Shown: positions 50,553 through 59,951 of the stretch, piece by piece
Position numbering within the stretch: position 1 is the first letter of the stretch
Layout of the letters: every line of letters begins with the position of its first letter
Program-made: the position numbers and the translations under genes
The notes under the pieces: generated by a model
Database searches by the model: none
What the model was told of the DNA's origin: nothing
What the model saw: the letters and a program-made list of their open reading frames with translations, nothing else
Assembly (NCBI RefSeq): GCF_030553055.1
Contig: NZ_CP130713.1
Coordinates: 5,022,001-5,086,000 of the forward strand
DNA: 64,000 nucleotides
Reading direction: 5' to 3'
Origin: Streptomyces sp. XD-27
Lineage (GTDB): Bacteria > Actinomycetota > Actinomycetes > Streptomycetales > Streptomycetaceae

Positions 50553-52769
50553 GTGGCCACGTTCCTCTATAAACTCGGCCGTTTCGCCTTCAGAAGGCGT
50601 GGCCTTGTCGCCCTCTTCTGGGTGGCGTTGCTGGCGATAGCCGGGGTGGGCGCCAGTACGGCGACCCCGCCCGGAAACGATGAGTTCTCCGTCCCGGGTA
50701 CCGAGGCCCAGAAGGCCTTCGACCTGCTGGACGAGCGGATGCCCGACAGCAATGCCGACGGCGCCACCGCCCGCATCGTCTTCCGCGCCCCGCAGAACGA
50801 GAAGATGACCGACGCGGACCACAAGGCCGTGGTCGCCAAGGTCATCGCGGAGCTCAAGAAGAGCTCGGACGACATCGCCTCGGTCGGCGACCCGTACACG
50901 TCCGGCGCCGTCAGCAAGGACGGCTCCACCGCATACATCCTGACCAGCTACAAGGTCAACGCGATGGAGCTGGAGAAGGAGTCGAAGGAGGCGCTCAAGG
51001 AGGCGGGCAAGGACGCCCGCCACTCGGGCCTGAAGGTCGAGATCGGCGGTGACGCGCTGGAGGAGATGCCCGAGACCGGCGCCACCGAGATCATCGGCAT
51101 CGTCATCTCCGCGATCGTCCTCGCCATCACCTTCGGTTCGCTGCTCGCCGCCGGTATGCCGCTGCTGACCGCCATCATCGGCGTCGCCATCGGCCTGTCC
51201 TCGATCACCGCGCTCGCCAGCACCCTCGGTCTGTCGGGCACCACCTCGACGCTCGCGATGATGATCGGCCTCGCGGTCGGCATCGACTACGCGCTGTTCA
51301 TCGTCTCTCGGTACCGCGCCGAACTGGCCGAGGGCCGCGAGCGGGAGGAAGCGGCCGGACGCGCCGTGGGCACCGCGGGCTCCGCGGTCGTCTTCGCCGG
51401 TCTCACCGTCGTCATCGCGCTGGTCGGCCTCTCCGTGGTCAACATCCCGGTGCTGACCAAGATGGGCATGGCCGCGGCGGGCACGGTGGTCATCGCCGTC
51501 CTCATCGCCATCAGCCTCATCCCGGCGCTGCTGGGCTTCGTGGGCAAGCGGGTCTTCGGACGCAAGGCCCGCAAGCGGATGGCGGAGGGCGGCACGGCCG
51601 CCAAGTCGGACAAGCCGAACATGGGCGTCCGCTGGGCGCGCGGCATCCTGCGCCGCCCGGTGCTCGTGCTGGTGATCGGTGTGCTCGGTCTGGGCGCCGC
51701 CGCCGTCCCGGCGGCCAAGCTGGAGCTCGGCCTGCCCGACGACGGCTACCAGCCGACGTCCAGCACCAAGCGCCAGGCGTACGACATGATCACCGAGGGC
51801 TTCGGCCCCGGCTTCAACGGTCCGCTGATGCTCGTCTTCGACGGCAAGGGCAGCGACAACGCCAAGGCCGGTGCCGAGCAGGCCCGTAAGACGATCCAGG
51901 GCATCAAGGGCGCGGCCGCGGTCACCGAGCCGCAGTTCAACAAGGCCGGTGACACCGCCACCCTGACGGTGATCTCCAAGTACAAGCCGAGCAGCACCGA
52001 GACCGAGGACCTGGTCGCGGACATCCGGGACGCGGCGGACAAGATCAAGGCCGACACCGGCGGCGAGGTCCTGGTCACCGGCGTCACGGCCATGAACATC
52101 GACATCTCCAAGAAGCTCAACGACGCGCTGCTGCCGTACCTCGCGCTCGTGGTGGGCCTGGCGTTCCTGCTCCTGATGATCGTCTTCCGCTCGGTGCTGG
52201 TGCCGTTGAAGGCGGCCCTGGGCTTCCTGCTCTCGGTGGTCGCGGCGCTCGGCGCGGTGGTCGCGGTCTTCCAGTGGGGCTGGCTGGGCAGCCTGTTCGG
52301 GGTCGAGGAGACCGGCCCGATCATGAGCATGATGCCGATCTTCATGATCGGTGTGGTGTTCGGCCTCGCGATGGACTACGAGGTCTTCCTCGTGACCCGG
52401 ATGCGGGAGGCGTTCGTGCACGGCGAGCGGCCGGGCGACGCCATCGTCACCGGCTTCCGGCACGGGGCGCGGGTGGTCACCGCGGCCGCGGTCATCATGA
52501 TCGCCGTCTTCTCCGGCTTCATCGGCTCCTCGGAGCAGATGGTCAAGATGATCGGCTTTGGTCTCGCCATCGCCGTCTTCTTCGATGCCTTCATCGTCCG
52601 TATGACCATCGTTCCGGCGGTCCTGGCGCTGCTCGGCAAGTCCGCCTGGTGGCTGCCGAAGTGGCTGGACAAGGCCCTGCCGAACGTGGACGTCGAGGGC
52701 GAGGGGCTGCAGAAGCAGCTGACCGCGGACGGCCCGGCCCCCGGGACCAGGACCCCGACGCGCAGCTGA
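50553..52769 (+). CDS. MMPL/RND-type exporter
   Basis: 738 aa, starting GTG. The two halves each carry a large extracytoplasmic loop and a six-helix cluster: DALEEMPETGATEIIGIVIS, AMMIGLAVGIDYALFIVSRY (the MMPL signature with an acidic residue), then again MPIFMIGVVFGLAMDYEVFL in the second half. It is about the usual size for actinobacterial MMPL proteins. These use proton motive force to export lipids or drugs. The 21-bp duplication and a TetR gene lie upstream, and a perfect terminator follows. Confidence 0.86.
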   Translation: MATFLYKLGRFAFRRRGLVALFWVALLAIAGVGASTATPPGNDEFSVPGTEAQKAFDLLDERMPDSNADGATARIVFRAPQNEKMTDADHKAVVAKVIAELKKSSDDIASVGDPYTSGAVSKDGSTAYILTSYKVNAMELEKESKEALKEAGKDARHSGLKVEIGGDALEEMPETGATEIIGIVISAIVLAITFGSLLAAGMPLLTAIIGVAIGLSSITALASTLGLSGTTSTLAMMIGLAVGIDYALFIVSRYRAELAEGREREEAAGRAVGTAGSAVVFAGLTVVIALVGLSVVNIPVLTKMGMAAAGTVVIAVLIAISLIPALLGFVGKRVFGRKARKRMAEGGTAAKSDKPNMGVRWARGILRRPVLVLVIGVLGLGAAAVPAAKLELGLPDDGYQPTSSTKRQAYDMITEGFGPGFNGPLMLVFDGKGSDNAKAGAEQARKTIQGIKGAAAVTEPQFNKAGDTATLTVISKYKPSSTETEDLVADIRDAADKIKADTGGEVLVTGVTAMNIDISKKLNDALLPYLALVVGLAFLLLMIVFRSVLVPLKAALGFLLSVVAALGAVVAVFQWGWLGSLFGVEETGPIMSMMPIFMIGVVFGLAMDYEVFLVTRMREAFVHGERPGDAIVTGFRHGARVVTAAAVIMIAVFSGFIGSSEQMVKMIGFGLAIAVFFDAFIVRMTIVPAVLALLGKSAWWLPKWLDKALPNVDVEGEGLQKQLTADGPAPGTRTPTRS

Positions 52770-52837
52770 CCCGGGTCTGATCCCGAATCCCGGCACGCGG
52801 CTCCGGTCCGACTCCGGGGCCGGTGCACGGCACGTAT

Positions 52838-52878
52838 GACGGCGGCCTCCCGCGCATGGCGCGCGGGAGGCCGCCGTC
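52838..52878. terminator. Perfect bidirectional terminator
   Basis: An 18-bp stem, GACGGCGGCCTCCCGCGC / GCGCGGGAGGCCGCCGTC, with loop ATGGC, midway between the convergent MMPL and MFS genes. Confidence 0.9.
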
Positions 52879-52900
52879 GGCGTACAGGGGGCCGACGGTC

Positions 52901-54937
52901 CTAGACGGGGGTGTGCTCCTGCCGGGCTTCCGCCTCCTCCAGCAAGCGGGTGGCGAGCCGGTCCAGCGCCCGGTCCAGACGGGCCCGGTCGGCGGGGTCG
53001 GCGGCGCTCCAGTCCTCCAGCCGTTCGCCCAGCCACGACCGCCAGGCGGCGCTGAGCCGGTCGATCTCCGCCTGTCCGCTCGGTGTCAGCGAGAGCCGGC
53101 CGTCGTCCCGCACGGTGTAGCCCTTCGCCGAGGTCTGGGCGAAGGCCGGTTCCAGGACCTCCGGCGGCATCCGGTGGGCGGCGGCGATCTCGCTCAACCG
53201 CGCCCCGCCGCGCAGCCGGGTCCGCCAGTGGACCTGGCCCAGCGCCCACGCGTCGGCCGGGCTGAGTGGGCTGCCCGAGTCTGCGAGCAGCCGGCGGCCC
53301 ACCGGGCCTTCGGCGTGCCGCATCACGCCCGCTACCGCGCGTTCCAGCTGCCGCTCGGCATCGGCCGAGTCCGGGGCGGAGAAGCCCTCGCCCATGTCGG
53401 CGGCCCCGGCCCGGGCGCTGTCGCGCAGTGGCACCTCTTTCAGCAGCCAGGCGATCAGGAAGCCCACGGCGGCGACCGGCACCACCCACTGGAAGACGAA
53501 GTCGATGGAGTCGGCGTAGGCGCGCACGATCGGGGCGGCGAGGTCGTCCGGCAGCGCCTTGAGCGTCTGCGGGTTCTCGGCCGCGCCGGGCGGGACACCG
53601 GGCGAGTCGGCGAGCGCGGCGCGCAGGTTGGGGTCCAGTTCGCCGCTGTACAGGGTGCCGAAGATGGCGGTGCCGAAGGCACTGCCGAGGGTACGGAAGA
53701 AGGTCACCCCCGAGGTCGCCGAGCCCAGTTCGTGGTACGGGACGGTGTTCTGCACGGCGATGGTGAGCACCTGCATGGCCAGGCCGATGCCCAGGCCCAG
53801 GACGAACATGTACAGCGACTCCAGCCAGACGCCGGTGCTCGGGCCCATCGTGGACATCAGATACAGGCCGAGCGTCATGACGGCGGTGCCCGCGATCGGG
53901 AACATCCGGTACCGGCCGGTGCGGCTGATGACCACGCCCGACAGCATCGACGTCCCCAGCAGGCCGACGATCATCGGCAGCGTCCGCAGGCCCGAGGTGG
54001 TCGCCGAGGATCCGTCCACGAACTGCAGATACGTCGGCAGATAGGTGAGCGCGCCGAGCATCGAGAAGCCGACGATGAAGCTGAGCGCGGAGCAGACGGC
54101 GAAGACGGGGGTGCGGAAGAGGTGCATGGGGAGCATGGGCTCCTTGGCCCGCAGCTCCACCAGGACGAACGCGGTGAGCAGCAGCACCGCCGCCGCGAAC
54201 AGCCCGATGATCACCGCCGAGCCCCACGCGTACTGGGTGCCGCCCCACTCCAGGCCGAGGACCAGCGCGGAGGAGCCCGCGGCCACCAGCACGATGCCCA
54301 GATAGTCGATGACCGGCCGGACCGCCGCCCGGACGGCCGGGATCGTCCGCGCCGCCATCACGATCATGGCGAGGGCGACCGGGATGTTGACGTAGAAGCA
54401 CCAGCGCCAGGACGCGTGGTCGGTGAAGACCCCGCCGAGCGTCGGCCCGACGACCGTCGTGACGCCGAAGACCGCGCCCAGCGCGCCCTGGTACCGACCC
54501 CGCTCCCGCAGCGGGATGACGTCCGCGATCAGCGCCATGGCGGTGACCATGAGCCCGCCACCGCCGATGCCCTGGATGGCGCGGGCGACGATCAGCAGCA
54601 GCATGCTGTTCGCCGCGCCCGCCATGATCGAGCCGAGGACGAAGACCACCGCGCTCAGCTGGAAGACCACTTTCCGGCCGAAGAGGTCGCCGAACTTGCC
54701 GACCAGCACCGTGGAGACGGTCTCGGCCAGCAGATAGGCGGTGACCACCCACGCCATGTGCCCGCCGCCGCCCAGATCGGCCACGATCGTCGGCAGCGCC
54801 GTGGAGACGATCGTCTGGTCCAGGGCGGCCAGCATCATGCCGAGCACGATCGTGGTGAAGACCAGGTTGGTGTGGCGCCTGCTCAGCGTCGGCACGGTGG
54901 GGAACGACGCGGGGGACTCGTCCGTGGCCGTGGTCAT
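52901..54937 (-). CDS. DHA2 exporter fused to a winged-helix-like domain
   Basis: 678 aa. Residues 1 to about 510 are a 14-helix DHA2 transporter (LDQTIVSTALPTIVADLGGG, GKFGDLFGRK, WRWCFYVNIPVALAMIVMAA). The last 150 residues are soluble: RTRLRGGARLSEIAAAHRMP, PEVLEPAFAQTSAKGYTVRD and GRLSLTPSGQAEIDRLSAAW. The pattern HTH, then KGYTVRDDGRLSLT wing, then a long helix looks like a MarR-like winged helix. Whether this domain binds DNA or only senses ligand is open. The ATG at 54937 has GGGAGGT. Convergent with MMPL. Confidence 0.78.
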   Translation of the reverse strand: MTTATDESPASFPTVPTLSRRHTNLVFTTIVLGMMLAALDQTIVSTALPTIVADLGGGGHMAWVVTAYLLAETVSTVLVGKFGDLFGRKVVFQLSAVVFVLGSIMAGAANSMLLLIVARAIQGIGGGGLMVTAMALIADVIPLRERGRYQGALGAVFGVTTVVGPTLGGVFTDHASWRWCFYVNIPVALAMIVMAARTIPAVRAAVRPVIDYLGIVLVAAGSSALVLGLEWGGTQYAWGSAVIIGLFAAAVLLLTAFVLVELRAKEPMLPMHLFRTPVFAVCSALSFIVGFSMLGALTYLPTYLQFVDGSSATTSGLRTLPMIVGLLGTSMLSGVVISRTGRYRMFPIAGTAVMTLGLYLMSTMGPSTGVWLESLYMFVLGLGIGLAMQVLTIAVQNTVPYHELGSATSGVTFFRTLGSAFGTAIFGTLYSGELDPNLRAALADSPGVPPGAAENPQTLKALPDDLAAPIVRAYADSIDFVFQWVVPVAAVGFLIAWLLKEVPLRDSARAGAADMGEGFSAPDSADAERQLERAVAGVMRHAEGPVGRRLLADSGSPLSPADAWALGQVHWRTRLRGGARLSEIAAAHRMPPEVLEPAFAQTSAKGYTVRDDGRLSLTPSGQAEIDRLSAAWRSWLGERLEDWSAADPADRARLDRALDRLATRLLEEAEARQEHTPV

Positions 54938-55113
54938 TGCGCGTCGTACCTCCCGCCGGGCGCGGGCCGTCGTTCCCTCCCAGGATTCGGCCGGACGCCG
55001 CGGCCCGCCACCGGAGGCCACCGCGGCCGGGCGCGGTGGCCTGCGGGGGCGCGCGTGGTCGGGTGGGCGCCGGGTGCGGGCCCCATGGGCCGCATCCCGC
55101 CTGTCAACCGCTC

Positions 55114-55130
55114 TTGCAAACGGTTTGCAT
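55114..55130 (+). promoter_or_regulatory. Nur (nickel) box
   Basis: TTGCAA-ACGGT-TTGCAT matches the Nur consensus tTGCaa-N5-ttGCAA described for the nickel-responsive Fur-family regulator of S. coelicolor in all but the last base. It lies 76 bp before the CbiM-type gene. Nickel-loaded Nur would repress the importer. Confidence 0.8.
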
Positions 55131-55205
55131 TTGGCCACATCATCAGACGGTTGTCGCCAGGTAGGGCAGTCAGCACAGACAGAACAGGCAGGAGCGGAGC
55201 CCCGC

Positions 55206-56675
55206 ATGCATGTCCCCGACGGATTCATCAACGCCCCGGTCTCGGTGGCGGCCGGCGCGGTCGCCGCCGCCGCCGTCGCGGTGAGCCTGCGCGGCGCCCG
55301 AAGGGAGTTCGCGGGCGCCGGTGTCGCTGACTCCGGATCCCGGGACTCCGGCTCCGCTGACTCCGGGTACGCGGACTCCGGGTACGCCGGGGGAGGGGGC
55401 GCCGAGCGCACAGCGCCGCTGGCCGGCCTGGTCGCCGCGTTCATCTTCGCCGTACAGATGCTGAACTTCCCCATCGGCGCGGGCACCAGCGGACATCTGC
55501 TCGGCGGGGCGCTCGCCGCGATCCTCGTCGGCCCGTACACCGGTGTGCTGTGCGTGTCCGTGGTGCTGCTGATGCAGGGCGTGCTCTTCGCGGACGGCGG
55601 GCTCACGGCGCTGGGCGTCAACGTCACCGACATGGCCGTGGTCACCACGCTCGTGGCCTACGGCGTGTTCCGGGTGCTGGTGACGGTGCTGCCGCGCGGC
55701 AGGCGCGCGGTCACCGTCGCGTCCTTCGCCGCCGCGCTGGTCTCCGTACCGGCCGCCGCCGCGGCCTTCACCGGCCTGTACGCCCTCGGCGGCACGGCGG
55801 ACGTCCCGATCGGCAAGGTCTTCACCGCCATGGTCGGCGTGCACGTACTGATCGGCATCGGCGAGGCGGCGATCACGGCCCTGACGGTCGGCGCGGTGAT
55901 CGCGGTACGCCCGGACCTGGTCCACGGTGCCCGGGGCCTGACCCACCGCCTGGAACTGCGCACCGTGGCCGTACGGACGCCGGTGACGTCGGTGGCACCT
56001 GCGACGCCGACCGAGGCGGGCAGGCCCGGGCCTGCGCAGGGCGAAGCGACGTCCGCGCGGGACGCGGACGCCCCGGCCGAGGGCGAGGCCGGAAGCGCCA
56101 CCGGGTCCGCAGGTGGGGCCCCCGCCGCGGTGGACGCGGGCACCGCGCCGGGGGCGCATCCCGGGCGAGGCGTCGCGGCGGCCGAACCCGCCGCGGTGGA
56201 CGCGCGGCGGGACGACCTCGCGGGGGCCCCGGTGGCCGACGACGAGTCCGCCGCCCCCGCGCCGGGAGGTGGCCGTCGGGGGAACCGGAAGGTCTGGTTC
56301 GCCGGGCTGGCCGCCGCGTTGGTCTGCGCCGGCGGCATCAGTTACTACGCCTCCGCCGACCCCGACGGCCTGGAGAAGGTCGCCCAGGACAAGGGCATCG
56401 ACGCGAAGGCCGAGGAGCACGCCGCCAAGGACTCGCCGCTCGCCGACTACGGCGTCAAGGACGTCTCCGACGCGCGGCTCTCCGGCGGCCTGGCCGGAGT
56501 GATCGGCGTCGGCGCCACGCTCCTCGTCGGCTCCGGCCTCTTCGTCCTCGTACGCCGCCGCGAGTCCGGCACCGGCAGCGGCCCGGCCGACACCCACGCC
56601 CACGCCGACCGCGACCCCCGCAGCGGCGCCGCGGACAGCGGCCTCGTGCGCGACCGCGACTCCGAGGTCGTCTGA
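55206..56675 (+). CDS. ECF Ni/Co importer S component, CbiM-CbiN-like fusion
   Basis: 489 aa. MHVPDGFINAPVSV is the CbiM/NikM N-terminus with the metal-binding His2. Membrane helices follow (VQMLNFPIGAGTSGHLLGGA, VLLMQGVLFADGGLTALGVN). Residues 37-62 carry an inserted DSGSR/DSGSA/DSGYA repeat absent from typical members. The C-terminal quarter, past a disordered linker, has a helix and PDGLEKVAQDKGIDAKAEEH, a PDGLE domain of the CbiN/NikN kind, then a last helix. It is the substrate-specific part of an ECF transporter with the following CbiQ and CbiO. The Nur box favours nickel, although cobalt is possible. Confidence 0.82.
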   Translation: MHVPDGFINAPVSVAAGAVAAAAVAVSLRGARREFAGAGVADSGSRDSGSADSGYADSGYAGGGGAERTAPLAGLVAAFIFAVQMLNFPIGAGTSGHLLGGALAAILVGPYTGVLCVSVVLLMQGVLFADGGLTALGVNVTDMAVVTTLVAYGVFRVLVTVLPRGRRAVTVASFAAALVSVPAAAAAFTGLYALGGTADVPIGKVFTAMVGVHVLIGIGEAAITALTVGAVIAVRPDLVHGARGLTHRLELRTVAVRTPVTSVAPATPTEAGRPGPAQGEATSARDADAPAEGEAGSATGSAGGAPAAVDAGTAPGAHPGRGVAAAEPAAVDARRDDLAGAPVADDESAAPAPGGGRRGNRKVWFAGLAAALVCAGGISYYASADPDGLEKVAQDKGIDAKAEEHAAKDSPLADYGVKDVSDARLSGGLAGVIGVGATLLVGSGLFVLVRRRESGTGSGPADTHAHADRDPRSGAADSGLVRDRDSEVV

Positions 56676-56676
56676 C

Positions 56677-57441
56677 GTGGGTGCCGGGCACGCGCACAAG
56701 CTCTACCGGCACGGGCACTCGCCCGTGCACACCCTCCCCCCGCACTGCAAGATCGCGGCCGTCTTCTGCTTCGTGCTGGCCGTCGTCGCCACGCCCCGCG
56801 AGGCGTTCTGGGCTTTCGGGCTGTACGCGCTGCTGCTGGCGGCCGTCGCCTTCGCGGCGCGGGTACCGGCACCGTTCCTGCTGCGCCGCATGCTGATCGA
56901 GATCCCTTTCGTGGCGTTCGCGCTGCTCATGCCGTTCGTCGCCGAAGGCCCCCGGGTGCACGCGCTCGGCCTGTCGCTGAGCGAGTCCGGGCTGTGGAGC
57001 GCCTGGAACATCCTCGCCAAGGGCACCCTGGGCGTCGCCGCGTCCGCCCTGCTGGCCGCCACTACCGAACTGCGCGCGCTGCTGCTCGGACTCCAGCGGC
57101 TGCGGATGCCGCCGCTGCTCGTCCAGATCGCGTCGTTCATGATCCGGTACGGGGACGTGATCGGCGACGAGATGCGCCGGATGCGGATCGCCCGCGAGTC
57201 ACGCGGCTTCACGGCGCGCGGGGTGCGCCACTGGGGCGTACTCGCCAAGTCCGCCGGGGCGCTGTTCATCCGCTCCTACGAGCGCGGCGAACGCGTCCAC
57301 CTGGCGATGGTCAGCCGCGGTTACACCGGCACCATGCCGGTGATCGACGATGTGACGGCGACCCGCGCCCAGTGGTGTCACGCCGCTGCCCTTCCGCTGG
57401 CCGCGCTCGCGGTCTGCCTGACCGGATGGACCCTGTCATGA
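56677..57441 (+). CDS. cbiQ: ECF transporter transmembrane component CbiQ
   Basis: 254 aa starting at a GTG one base after the previous stop. HSPVHTLPPHCKIAAVFCFV is the T-component opening; several helices follow. The coupling motif is ARESRGFTARG, with a second Ala-Arg-Gly-type box MVSRGYTGTMP near the C-terminus, which contacts the CbiO ATPase. It overlaps cbiO by 4 bp (ATGA). Confidence 0.87.
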   Translation: MGAGHAHKLYRHGHSPVHTLPPHCKIAAVFCFVLAVVATPREAFWAFGLYALLLAAVAFAARVPAPFLLRRMLIEIPFVAFALLMPFVAEGPRVHALGLSLSESGLWSAWNILAKGTLGVAASALLAATTELRALLLGLQRLRMPPLLVQIASFMIRYGDVIGDEMRRMRIARESRGFTARGVRHWGVLAKSAGALFIRSYERGERVHLAMVSRGYTGTMPVIDDVTATRAQWCHAAALPLAALAVCLTGWTLS

Positions 57442-58202
57442 CCACCCCGCCCTCCCACCCCTCCCTTCAGGTATCGGGCCTGGCCTTCGCCTATCCCGAC
57501 GGGCACCAGGCCCTGTACGGAGTGGACCTGACCATCGCCAAGGGCGAGCGGGTCGCCCTCCTCGGCCCCAACGGCGCGGGCAAGACCACCCTCGTCCTGC
57601 ACCTCAACGGCATCCTCGGCGGCGGCGCGGGCAGCGTGACCGTCGCCGGGCTGCCGGTCGGCAAGCGGCATCTGGCCGAGATCCGCCGCCGCGTCGGCAT
57701 CGTCTTCCAGGACCCGGACGACCAGCTGTTCATGCCCACCGTCCGCGAGGACGTGGCGTTCGGACCGGCCGCCGCCGGGCTGCGCGGCCCGGAGCTGGAG
57801 GACCGGGTCCGGCGGGCCCTGGAGCGGGTCGGCATGGACGGGTTCGCCGACCGGCCCCCGCACCACCTCTCCTTCGGGCAGCGGCGCCGGGTGGCCGTGG
57901 CCACCGTTCTGGCCATGGAACCGGAGATCCTGGTCCTGGACGAGCCGTCCTCCAACCTCGACCCCGCCTCCCGCCGCGAACTCGCGGACATCCTGCGGTC
58001 CCTGGACGTCACCGTGCTGATGGTCACCCACGACCTGCCGTACGCGCTGGAGCTGTGCCCGCGCTCGGTGGTGCTCAGCGGCGGAGTGATCGCCGCCGAC
58101 GGCCGCACCCGCGACCTGCTGTGCGACGTGGACCTGATGCGGGAGCACCGGCTGGAGCTGCCCTTCGGCTTCGACCCGCGCTCGGTGCCCGCCCCGGCGT
58201 AG
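57438..58202 (+). CDS. cbiO: ECF transporter ATPase CbiO
   Basis: 254 aa. Walker A LLGPNGAGKTTL (about 42-52), Q-loop FQDPDDQLF, signature LSFGQRRRVAVAT, Walker B ILVLDEPSSNLD and the H-loop VTHDLPYAL are all intact. It powers uptake of Ni or Co by the upstream components. The C-terminal codons RSVPAPA and its stop begin a 30-bp tandem array. Confidence 0.9.
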   Translation: MTTPPSHPSLQVSGLAFAYPDGHQALYGVDLTIAKGERVALLGPNGAGKTTLVLHLNGILGGGAGSVTVAGLPVGKRHLAEIRRRVGIVFQDPDDQLFMPTVREDVAFGPAAAGLRGPELEDRVRRALERVGMDGFADRPPHHLSFGQRRRVAVATVLAMEPEILVLDEPSSNLDPASRRELADILRSLDVTVLMVTHDLPYALELCPRSVVLSGGVIAADGRTRDLLCDVDLMREHRLELPFGFDPRSVPAPA

Positions 58203-58260
58203 CGCGACCGCTCGGTGCCCGCCCCTGCCTGGCCGACCGCTGGTACCCGCCCCGGCATAA
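58173..58260. repeat. 30-bp array across the cbiO stop
   Basis: Three imperfect units of 30, 29 and about 26 bp. Each carries GACCG(C)CTCGGTGCCCGCCCC followed by CGG/TGC and a stop-like or altered triplet. The first encodes the cbiO C-terminus and TAG stop. The third has decayed to GACCGCTGGTACCCGCCCC. Confidence 0.88.
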
Positions 58261-58350
58261 GCCCCCGTGCGGCCGCGTTGCACCATGGCAGGGCACGCCG
58301 GCAGTCGGCACGCAGAGCACGCACAGCACGCACGGCAGGAGTACGCAGCA

Positions 58351-59526
58351 GTGGTGGACGTCCAGGGCACGGTGGCGGACGGCTTCGAACCGGTCCGGGA
58401 CGCCTTCGCCGAGAACTTCGCGCGGCGCGGCGAGCGCGGCGCCGCGCTCGCCCTCTATCTGCACGGCCGCAAGGTCGTCGACATCTGGGGCGGCACCAAG
58501 GACGCCGACGGCGACGAGCCGTGGACCCGCGACACGGCCCAGGTCGTGCGCTCGGTCACCAAGGGCGTCGCGGCCGCCGTCCCGCTGCTGCTCCACCAGC
58601 GCGGCCAGCTGGACCTCGACGCCCGCGTCGGCACGTACTGGCCGGAGTTCAAAGCGAACGGCAAGGAGCGGGTGCTGGTGCGGCACCTGCTGGCGCACCG
58701 CGCCGGGGTGCCCGTGCTCGACACCCCGCTCACCCCCGGCGAGGCCGTCGACGGGGTCTCCGGGCCGCGCGCCGTCGCCGCCCAGCGACCCGCGTGGGAG
58801 CCCGGCACCGCGCACGGCTACCACGCCCAGACGTACAGCTGGACCATCGGCGAGCTGGTCCGCCGCGTCACCGGCCGCACCCTGGGCCGCTGGGTCGCGG
58901 AGGAGATAGCCCGCCCGCTCGGGCTGGGTCTGTGGATCGGCCTGCCGGAGGCCGAGCGCGGCCGCGTCGGCCGGATCGCATCGATCGAGCCTCCCGCCGC
59001 GCCCGCCGCCCAGGGCAGCCTGCGGCTCCGCCCCAAGCGGTCGGTCGCCGAGGCGTACCAGGACCCCGAGTCGCTGACCCGGCGGGCCTTCGCCGCGATC
59101 ACCCCGATGCCGGACGAGAACGACCCCGCCTACCGGGCCGCCGAACTCGCCGCGTCCGGCGGCGTCGCCACCGCCGACGGCCTGGCCCGGTTCTATGCCG
59201 CGCTCATCGGCCCCGTCCCGTTCGGCCGCCGGCTCTTCGCGCCCGCGACGCTCACCCTGGCCCGTACCGAGGAGGCCGCGGGGCCGGACCGGGTCCTGGT
59301 CGTGGGCACCCGCTTCGGCCTCGGCTACATGCTGCACGGCCCCGCCTCCCCGCTGCTGGGCCCCGGCTCCTTCGGCCACCCCGGCCGCGGCGGCTCCCTC
59401 GCCTTCGCCGACCCCGAGACCGGCATCGGCTTCGGCTACGTCACCAACGGCATGCAGCGCGGCGTGACGGCCGATCCCCGGGCGCAGGCGCTGGTACGGG
59501 CGGTCCGGAAGGTCGTCGCGGAATAG
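58351..59526 (+). CDS. EstB-like beta-lactamase-family serine hydrolase
   Basis: 391 aa from the GTG at 58351, with AGGAG nine bases upstream. SVTKGVAAAVPLLLHQRGQL holds the Ser-x-x-Lys nucleophile, YSWTIGELVRRVTG the Tyr of YxN-like class C site, and HPGRGGSLAF is the third motif (HxG). No signal peptide is seen, so it is a cytoplasmic esterase or peptidase rather than an exported beta-lactamase. It lies downstream of the importer without an obvious link. Confidence 0.8.
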   Translation: MVDVQGTVADGFEPVRDAFAENFARRGERGAALALYLHGRKVVDIWGGTKDADGDEPWTRDTAQVVRSVTKGVAAAVPLLLHQRGQLDLDARVGTYWPEFKANGKERVLVRHLLAHRAGVPVLDTPLTPGEAVDGVSGPRAVAAQRPAWEPGTAHGYHAQTYSWTIGELVRRVTGRTLGRWVAEEIARPLGLGLWIGLPEAERGRVGRIASIEPPAAPAAQGSLRLRPKRSVAEAYQDPESLTRRAFAAITPMPDENDPAYRAAELAASGGVATADGLARFYAALIGPVPFGRRLFAPATLTLARTEEAAGPDRVLVVGTRFGLGYMLHGPASPLLGPGSFGHPGRGGSLAFADPETGIGFGYVTNGMQRGVTADPRAQALVRAVRKVVAE

Positions 59527-59614
59527 GCGGGCGCCCCCGGCCGCTGGCGTGCGCGCGCCGCGCATCGGCGTGACGATGGTGGAGAGGCGGATACGCACGA
59601 GGCGGTGGACCACC

Positions 59615-59881
59615 ATGAGCAAGAACTGGAACGTGCAGATGAGCATCACGGAGTTGGACCGCGTCACCATGTGCGAGGCCCGGCTGACCGGCAAGAACGG
59701 CGTGACGCTGGTGGGCGAGGGCTCGGCGCGGGCCAACCCGGCCGACGAGAACGTGCCGGCCATCGGCGATGAACTCGCCGCGGCACGTGCGCTGTCGGAC
59801 CTGGCGCACCAACTGCTGCACACCGCTGTCATGGACATCGAAGCGCACACGCACGAGACGGTGCGCGGCCTGGAGGTGTGA
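59615..59881 (+). CDS. DUF1876 domain protein
   Basis: 88 aa. WNVQMSITELDRVTMCEARL followed by GKNGVTLVGEGSARANPADE and NVPAIGDELAAARALSDLAH match DUF1876, a small dsRBD-like fold common in actinobacteria. Role unknown. The ATG has a GAGGCGGTGG region upstream. Confidence 0.75.
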   Translation: MSKNWNVQMSITELDRVTMCEARLTGKNGVTLVGEGSARANPADENVPAIGDELAAARALSDLAHQLLHTAVMDIEAHTHETVRGLEV

Positions 59882-59951
59882 CAACCGGGGGGACCAGAGG
59901 TAGGGGGCCGGGGGCGGCCGAGACCCGGCGCCGAGACCCGGCCCGGCAGCG

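Noticed and set aside
46110..54752. A 2880-codon frame on the minus strand
   Set aside because: Only the tricorn part has family sequence; the rest is antisense to TetR, MMPL and MFS genes.
59905..59944. Terminator GGGCCGGG / CCCGGCCC
   Set aside because: Only 8 bp with a 24-nt loop; too weak to list with confidence.
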